Made by a program: the position numbers and the translations under genes
The notes under the pieces: model-generated
Told to the model about the DNA's origin: nothing
The model's database searches: none
Seen by the model: only the letters and a program-made list of their open reading frames with translations
Shown: positions 57,407-64,000 of the stretch, piece by piece
Numbering within the stretch: the first letter of the stretch is position 1
Layout of the letters: the number at the start of each line of letters is the position of its first letter
Assembly (NCBI GenBank): GCA_037179335.1
Contig: JAKZHN010000027.1
Location: 400,237 to 464,236, forward strand
DNA from: Cyclaneusma minus
Taxonomy: Eukaryota; Ascomycota; Leotiomycetes; Marthamycetales; Marthamycetaceae
Direction of reading: 5' to 3'
DNA length: 64,000 nt

Positions 57407-59688
57407 TGTGGTTTTCGTCTGAAATTTTCCGATCCGAGGAGGTAGTGAATCGAAGCAGTGAATCGCAACAATGAAGCGCAACACAATCACAGGCTGGCCC
57501 AATTCGCCAGAAGAAGTTGTTCCAGGGATCTCAGTTATACTGCAAGGCGACTCGGCAATCGGATGAGAATGGTCTCACTTTCAAAAGTCGCAAAAAATCG
57601 AAGGGAGTTGGGTGTCAACAGGAATCCGTGCGACGACTGGGGATGAGAAGTTCTTATGAGCCATTGAGCAGGGGACCGAAATGAGCTTTGGGCATGGGTA
57701 TTTTATATGGAGCTCCCTGCTGCAGGTCACAGCGACTAGCAGCCTTTAGCAGGTCGCAGCACCTTCATTGGGGAACCGTCACCCCAGAACTTCGGGTCAA
57801 GCATGTGTAACGTGCATCTGGGTGGTGCGAGAGATATGACACTTGACCAATAATTGAACGTGGTTTGACGTTGCTCAAGTCATCTGTCTGGTTTTGCCAC
57901 TCCCGAGTCCGTTGTCTTCGGGGTTTTTGAGGCACCAGAGAGGAAGAGGAGGAGAATTGGGATGAATGGCCGAGGAGGCTTGTGAAGAATTCAAGAATTT
58001 GCAAATCGCCTCCGGGAGAAGTGTAGCTTTCTGCATCCGATGGTGTCTCCAGCTTCTCTCGATTGGCTCAAAAGCGACTAGATATCTTATGCCGGAGTTC
58101 CTGTTATTGCTTGAACCCGTGGATGCGCTACCACACACACCGTTCTCGAGTTGTCAACAAGGCCGACTGGAGCCCATCATATCTTCCCCGCCTTCAGGGT
58201 CGTCTGAAATCTGATGAGATCTTCAACCTGATGGTGCCTGTATCCACAGAAAGCAGGAGATCAGATGTCAATGCCGTGGAGATCCCGCAAGAATCGTGGT
58301 TCGAAGCCAAGGCGAATTACGCTACGCCGTTCAAGTCCGCTGTGGCTGTTAGTTGGTCTCTTTGGGGACATGTCTCCGTGATGATCTTTCTTTTGATCGA
58401 CAAGGGTATGGGGAACCCTGGCTGAGCGCTCGGTCCACGACAAGGTTGTTAGTGCCCGCGAGCGGCGAGCCCCACCTCAACGTTGTATATGTTCTCATGC
58501 GGATCCGTTTTGAGTTTGCGCAGTTCATTAAAGTCTGCAGAACTGGTGTTGGCCATTATTAACTTATTAAGGTACCATCGCCGAGGCTTGGATCGAAATC
58601 GTCAACGGGGTGTTTTTGACTTTTGATGTCAGTCGTCTGAAGTCGTGTGAAGTCGATCGATTTAGGTTGTGGCATTTTTGACTTGCCGAATGGACAGGCG
58701 GGTAGGGCGCATTGACAAAGTAAAATGTGCCGTCCCTCGTCCACGGTCCTCGTGGTGTCAACTAACAAACCCACCCAAAACCTGAGATCTCACGAGCCCG
58801 GTTCGGTCCTTCTGTAAAGAATCGCCCACGTTGTGACACCATGGCGATCTGGTTACCAAAACCCACGGCATATACTCTGTGTAGTAATATGCTCCGACCC
58901 CCCGTGTCGTACAGCACACCACCTTCCCGAAACTGACGAATGGAAAGCCGGTCTTGAGTAACAATCTCCACTCGGCTTCCCGGGCTTCTTCTCTTGCGTT
59001 CGGTCTTATTGGTGCTTGTCAGGGCTTATCGGCTGCGCAGAGTCCCTGCATCGAAATCGGGGCCGCTTGGATGGGTTTGGTAGGTGAGCCACGTGAGCCA
59101 CGTGATGCAAGGTCATAGCCAGCCTTCCCAGAGAAATTCACCGTTTGCCTCGCAACCGGCGTAAAATATCATGAGATTTAACAGATGCAGAGTTTGGCAT
59201 GCGTTGGAATTAACAATTCCACACTTCAGTTATTTTCCGATTTTCTATCTTTTTTACAACTTCTCGCCAGATTTTGAATATCACATATCTATCATGTCAA
59301 GCGCAGCCAGCGGATCAAGTGGTTTTGGCCCCCACTGTCATACAAATTGCTCAGTCATGTTGCTGCAAACTCCCGAGGCTCGCCAAAAGTACACAAACAT
59401 AAACAGAACCTCTCTCTGCTCCTCACTTGGCCACGGCTAAGTTGTGCTGTCTCTCCATCTGCCATTTGCCTATCCGTGCGGTTTTGAAGTTGACGACCAT
59501 TTCAGCATCTACTTTAGCCAGCTTATTTAATACCACGAGATCCAACTCCTCTACACCGCTGATATTCCTGTCTGCATTTTTGAGTGACTCTCCATCTCAA
59601 CCTTCATCATGTTATCTGCTAATATGGCGCAAACTAGACTAGACTGCCTGAAAATCACATCACTCACCTCAATCTGCCATCAACAACC
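57407..59688. other. Intergenic region
   Basis: This 2.3-kb stretch lies between divergent genes and carries both promoters. Open frames at 57.9-58.4 kb and 59.2-59.6 kb are short and without domains. No repeat or RNA gene was recognised. Confidence 0.45.
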
Positions 59689-60576
59689 ATGAACCCACCC
59701 GACCCCCCCTCAAACCTACCCGACTCCCCCTCACACCTCCCCTGCCTAGCATGCGACTGGACACCCGACCGCCAACACCGCTGCTCATACCACAGCCACG
59801 TCAAACTCTTCTATGGCGCCGGTGATCGCGGAGCATGGTCTCTCGGCTCAAGATTCATCCTCCGAGAAAAATCCACCGATGAACCCTCCTACGAATCTAT
59901 CAACATCCCCTACCTCAAACAATACACTTCAATTCCCGTCCCCACTATCCTCAACCACTGGACCGAAGACAACCGCCTGTTCATAATCACCGAACGTATC
60001 CCAGGAGAAACCCTTGAAGCTGCCTGGCCAACACTCTCCACCTTCGAAAAAGAGCGCATCGCCCAGCAAACAGCCGACTACCTCTCCCAACTTCGAACCC
60101 TCACATCACCCATTATGCAAAGCCTCGAATGGCGACCGCTCCACAGCGCCTTACTATTCGGCGACCGCAAACCACACGGCCCTCTCACCACCGACGACGA
60201 ACTCTGGCACGAAATGACCAAATCCACCACTATACCACAAAAGGCTCTCGACCGCCTACGACAGCGAATGCCACCTGCAAGCCCTTTCAAATTCACTCAC
60301 GGCGACCTCACCAACTGCAATATTATGGTTAAAGACGGCAACCTAGCAGGCATTATCGACTGGGAGGTCAGCGGGTATTGGCCAGTTTGGTGGGAGACTA
60401 CTTGCGCAGGTATCGGCTACGGCAGTGATGACATGGAATGGAAGCGTCTGCTGCTAGAGCGCATGCTGGACCAGAGAGAAGCCCGTGAGTTTTGGAAAGA
60501 CTTGTATGCCCTACGAAGTTATCCCAAGTTGAGTGAGAATGGAGAGAATTTGTTGAAGGAGTTACTCAAGGATTAG
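59689..60576 (+). CDS. Aminoglycoside-phosphotransferase-like (APH/choline kinase fold) protein
   Basis: A single exon encodes 295 aa of a protein-kinase-like fold. The phosphate-binding and hinge region reads LFIITERIPGETLEAAWP. The catalytic loop is FTHGDLTNCNIMV (about 202-214, with Asp 206 as base and Asn 211). The metal-binding segment is GIIDWEVSGYWPVWWE (Asp 224). The first 30 residues are Pro/Ser/Cys-rich. The family is very large in moulds, and most members have unknown small-molecule substrates; antibiotic resistance should not be assumed. It is the last intact gene before transposon debris, starting within 10 bp after its stop, so its 3' flank is repeat-derived. Confidence 0.88.
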   Translation: MNPPDPPSNLPDSPSHLPCLACDWTPDRQHRCSYHSHVKLFYGAGDRGAWSLGSRFILREKSTDEPSYESINIPYLKQYTSIPVPTILNHWTEDNRLFIITERIPGETLEAAWPTLSTFEKERIAQQTADYLSQLRTLTSPIMQSLEWRPLHSALLFGDRKPHGPLTTDDELWHEMTKSTTIPQKALDRLRQRMPPASPFKFTHGDLTNCNIMVKDGNLAGIIDWEVSGYWPVWWETTCAGIGYGSDDMEWKRLLLERMLDQREAREFWKDLYALRSYPKLSENGENLLKELLKD

Positions 60577-60581
60577 AATAT

Positions 60582-60848
60582 TCAAGCACTTTTGGCTGTT
60601 TTTCCTTTGGCCTCTGCTATTGAAAACATGTTCCAATAGTCTTTTTTCCTCTGATAATAGCAAATAGCAGCCTTCATATCGACGCTGAACTTGAGTTTGT
60701 GGTTGAGAGTAGTCTTGTAGTTTTTTAACGCTTTTTTCAACGTCAACAGTTTGAGATCTATTTTTGATTTCGGGGGGCCAGCCCCCCTAAACCCCCCGGC
60801 CGCTGCGCTGGCTTGCTTATGGCTTGACGGCGTGAAAATGTTGCACAA
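60582..60848 (-). pseudogene. Possible transposon-derived open frame remnant
   Basis: An 88-codon frame on the minus strand (ending about FSIAEAKGKTAKSA) lies in sequence that looks repeat-derived. It spans a 16-bp palindrome, GGGGGG-CCAG-CCCCCC, at 60772-60787. No known domain is recognised. A decayed mobile-element gene is an inference from its setting only. Confidence 0.3.
60772..60787. repeat. GC palindrome GGGGGGCCAGCCCCCC
   Basis: Six G and six C around a CCAG centre can form a hairpin. It is followed by a further CCCCCC tract at about 60792. It stands out in otherwise AT-leaning sequence and may mark a mobile-element feature. Confidence 0.8.
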
Positions 60849-61134
60849 GCAGAAGAGCTTGAGAGAGTGACAAAGCCTGCCGCAAAAATAAAGTCGATGA
60901 TAATGGATTTTGCGGTTAATTGCTAAGGATTTAAGGTGAAGCCAATATCAAAAGTCTGATTTGTAGATTAATAACAAGACTAATTTACGGAAATGTGTAT
61001 TTATTATATGGTGGTGAGAAACGGCTGGCTGCCTCATATGCTTGAAATAGGGGGTCCCTCGGCTTTTGCCTAGTTTTTGCGAACTCACGATTATATAAAA
61101 GCTCCGCTGTTCCGGAGGAAAAGCCCATGGCTTT

Positions 61135-61235
61135 GCCAAGGCCATGGCTCTCCCCGGGGAGTCGAACCCCGGACCTCTAGCTTGCTAGCTTTGTCTAGAG
61201 GCTACCCTTCTAGAGTGGCGGCCGCTATCGCCATA
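61135..61235 (-). repeat. tRNA-like sequence, possibly a SINE head
   Basis: The minus strand carries a box-A-like TGGCGATAGCGG near 61233 and a box-B-like GGTTCGACTCC near 61159, with a perfect CGGGG/CCCCG stem around the T loop. The acceptor stem does not pair properly, and a long TCTAG-based stem takes the place of the anticodon and variable arms. This fits a diverged tRNA-derived element rather than a working tRNA. Confidence 0.4.
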
Positions 61236-61460
61236 CTAAAAAGACTAATATATCAAAACTGCTGCTTGATATGCTAACATACTATCACGGGGACGCAGGA
61301 GGGGTCACGTGGGACCGGCACCGACGTACAGACAAGATAAATAAAGCTAAAGAACTAAGAGGGACGGGGGTCTGGCTACCTTAAGTAGCTGGCAAGATCC
61401 CTGGCCGCTCGCTTAACGTCTCGGCGCTCTCTAGCGCGTAAACAAATAACAAACAAACGT

Positions 61461-61484
61461 CTTCGGAGGAACCCTCCTCCGAAG
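61461..61484. repeat. Perfect hairpin CTTCGGAGGA / TCCTCCGAAG
   Basis: Ten-base inverted repeats separated by four bases (ACCC). It lies inside the repeat-rich tail of the window. Confidence 0.85.
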
Positions 61485-61700
61485 GGCCCGAAGCGCCCGT
61501 AACACATACTCTATAGAAAACCACAAGCTCTCACGAGCCAATGCCGTAACATCTGCAACAACCAAATCTCTGCATTTCCAAGATTTAAGCTTTTAAGGCA
61601 AAAGAGACAGCTACTGCCTCAGCTTTTGAGTTCCCTTCCCCAGCCAAATTTCGTTGTGGTTCAGCTATCTCTTTGCCTTGAAGCCCTAAAGCCTTTTTTT

Positions 61701-61896
61701 CGCCAGTTGAGGGGGTTTTCTTTGGTCCTTTTCGCAAATCAAGGCCTTTCTGGATTTCTCCGCCAATTAAGTTCCAAAAAAAGGCTCGCGCCAGCCGATG
61801 CTCCAAACCTCTGATTCTAATTGGAGCTTTTACGCCAATTAAAATCTCGCTTTTTATCGCCAATTACGCATTTTTCGAATTATTTTCGCCAGTTAA
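61701..61896 (+). repeat. Five spaced copies of CGCCA(A/G)TT(A/G)
   Basis: Copies start at 61701, 61761, 61833, 61858 and 61887. They are not tandem; spacing is 60, 72, 25 and 29 bp. The intervening sequence is AT-rich and unrelated. Function unknown. Confidence 0.7.
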
Positions 61897-62599
61897 GGTC
61901 CCAATTTTGGTGAGCTTACAGTATTTAAGGGCATGTCCTCTCTAACTATTGCGATCCAAGGAGCTTACGGCCCGAAGCGTAAAGCCAGCTTTTTTTATAA
62001 AGGTTTTTCTGCTTTGTCCATTCGGAAAGGCTCACTCCCGGAGTGCTTTTTGAAGCTCTACTAGTCTAATTATTTTTTAACTTCTTCCCAGTCTTTAATA
62101 TCCTGCTGTCCATAATACCCCTGGGAATACCCAATCCTTTTCTATTTACTGCTCCTTATTTTTGTAATCCTTGCCATTTCCCCCCCAATTGGCCTAACGG
62201 AATATCCGCTAGCTAGCCAAATCTGCTAGAACTTTGTTTTGTTTTGCTTAGAAAATCAAGAAAAATTTCCCAAAAAATGCTTGGCTTGGGCTAGGGAATA
62301 TGCTGTTTGATTTCTATATGCAAATTATTCCAAGTAGAAAGCTATATAGCAAAAGCTGAATTTAAGCCAGCAGCTAGGGTATAATGGAGTTTGTATTGCG
62401 TGCAAGCTCTCAAGCTTTTGCCATTTGCTAAGTTATTCAAATCATAACGGTTGGAGTTTTGGGCTGTGGAATTAGTGGGTTTTTAAATTTTGAATTGCAC
62501 AATTACTAGGGCCTTGTAAAAAGCCTTTAGATTGGCACCGCTAGTGTCAAGAAATGGAAAGCTTTTGGCACTAGGGAATGCCTTTAGAATAGGAGAATA
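61897..62599. other. Transition into AT-rich island, no gene
   Basis: Composition falls gradually from mixed to AT-rich. Repeated short words (agcttttt, cttttgcc) suggest old repeat sequence, but no element ends could be set. Confidence 0.5.
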
Positions 62600-64000
62600 C
62601 CAAAAAATTGGCTAAAAATAAATTTAAAAATGCTTGGAGAAGAAAAATTTAAATAATATAAATATCTAAAATAAGCTAATATTTAATATAATTATAAATT
62701 AAATAACAAAAACAAATAGGAATTAAAAACAAATATATTATAAAAAATAATAGCTATAAATTAGTTTTTAAAATTTATAAATACTAAAAAAGCAGAAAAT
62801 AAATACTCCGCTCTAAAAGTCCTGGCTAAAAATAACCATTAAAACTTAATACCCCAATTTACCATTTTTATCTCGCAATAATAATCCCCCCCTCAGAAAT
62901 CCGCATTCCCTATAATTAGCCCTAACCCAGTTAATCAAAAAAAAAAAGGGTAAAATAATTGCAAATAGCCTTTTACCGAACGCTAGCATTATTAAAATAT
63001 TAGATTTTAAAATTAGCCAAATACGGAATTGGCCATTAATATGCTTTTTAAATAGCAATTAATATATATAATAATACGCTTTAATTTATATATTTAATTA
63101 TAAAAAATATTTTAATAAAAAATTGGTATAATTTTTATATAAATTACTATAATAATGCTAAAAAGCCTTTACTATTATTGCTAATTGCATTATTTAATTA
63201 TATTTATTAAAACAATTTTTTTATTGCTATTTAGCTTTTATAATATTATTTTAAAATCTTTTTTAAATCTTTTTTAAAATACGTTATTAAATATGCTTCT
63301 ATATTTTTATAGTATAAAAAAATAGCTAAGCCAATAAAATTTAATATTGCTTTATAATATATCATTTTTGCCCTCTTTTTTAATATATAAATTAATAATA
63401 TCCTGATTTTATTTAATAAAACATAATCCTAGCTAAAAAAAATGGCTATAGCCTTTAAAGCTAAACGGAAATTATATTTGGATAATGGCTTTTTTATTTT
63501 TTAACGGCTGTATCTTTATAGCGATACCGAATTTAAATAAAATTTTTATAATTTAAAAAAGAACAAAGCCAAAAATTTAAATTAATTAATTTTGAAGCTT
63601 TTGGTATATTTTAAAAATATATTAAGCAACGGATTAAAAAAGCCTAGTTTATAATTATCTCCCAATTAAAAGCTTTTTATATTTTTTCTATAATTACATA
63701 ATATTAGAATTTATTTAAAACAAATATTAATATCACGGCAGCTTAAAGGCAAGGACGGGATTAAAATAAAGCGACGTTATAAGCTGTAGGAGAAAGTTTA
63801 CAACTTTGCAAAATCTTAAAAGCCTTGCAAACTAGCGCAAAGCGCTAAGATTACGTGCCTAGTATAAAAAAGGGCTTAAAGCGTATAATATATAGCGTAT
63901 ATTTAAGGCACGTATTTAAAGCATTTATAATTAATATTATAATAATATCCCTTTTTAAATTGCTATTTATTTTAAATAGCGCTAAAAATCCCTTAGTATT
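62600..64000. other. Extremely AT-rich, TA-dense island (RIP-like)
   Basis: Sequence from about 62.6 kb to the end is dominated by A, T and TA steps, with stops in all frames apart from short chance frames such as 62846-63058. This is what repeat-induced point mutation leaves in ascomycete repeats. A less AT-rich patch at about 63735-63870 breaks the pattern. No intact gene was found. The island continues beyond the window. Confidence 0.8.

Larger units (their letters stand above)
60849..61700. other. Repeat-derived region without intact genes
   Basis: This mixed-composition stretch contains the tRNA-like element and a hairpin listed separately. Open frames are short and meet stops quickly. 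No transposase or reverse transcriptase motif was recognised. Confidence 0.45.

Noticed and set aside
62846..63058. 70-codon minus-strand frame in the AT-rich island
   Set aside because: It is short and surrounded by stops; at most a decayed transposon fragment with no readable domain.

Overview
The window looks like nuclear DNA of a filamentous ascomycete (Pezizomycotina). Genes carry short GT-AG introns, mostly 43-90 nt, and lie on both strands with no operons. Protein families are typical of moulds: a KlpA-type kinesin-14, a HET-domain protein, F-box proteins, a DUF3712-type membrane protein and a GPI-anchored PLC-like protein. GC-balanced gene blocks give way abruptly to very AT/TA-rich islands, as expected where repeat-induced point mutation (RIP) has acted. 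Genus cannot be told from sequence reading alone.

Layout. 0.6-8.5 kb: kinesin-14, a secreted PLC-like phosphodiesterase and a small Ecm15/UPF0045 protein. 9.1-14.7 kb: two divergent F-box proteins. 14.7-16.6 kb: an AT-rich island holding a 696-bp TA-flanked inverted-repeat element (MITE) between copies of a second repeat. 16.7-22.1 kb: a coiled-coil protein of unknown function and a large F-box/DUF7600-like gene that may be decaying. 23.6-30.1 kb: ELO fatty-acid elongase, cytochrome c oxidase subunit VI, and an L-asparaginase with an ankyrin-type tail. 30.7-34.6 kb: a HET-domain gene and an unknown gene, tail to tail. 35.2-40.3 kb: a Vps75/NAP-type histone chaperone and a patatin-type triacylglycerol lipase. 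43.4-45.0 kb: a frame-broken F-box gene. 45.7-47.6 kb: a flavin reductase with an N-terminal cysteine motif. 47.6-52.2 kb: gene-poor, with one intron-containing tRNA. 52.3-60.6 kb: coronin, a DUF3712-type membrane protein and an APH-type kinase. 60.6-64.0 kb: transposon debris passing into an extremely AT-rich island.

How the genes fit together. Conserved housekeeping genes (kinesin, elongase, COX subunit, asparaginase, NAP chaperone, lipase, coronin) translate cleanly once introns are removed. Accessory genes (F-box, HET, orphans) sit near repeats, and two of them show stops or frame breaks. The window therefore mixes a stable core with fast-changing accessory blocks. Two lipid genes (elongase, TAG lipase) and two cytoskeletal genes (kinesin-14, coronin) are present, but spacing and orientation do not suggest a cluster. 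I found no secondary-metabolite cluster, CRISPR array, rRNA gene or telomere. Exon borders were derived by hand from splice motifs and reading phase.
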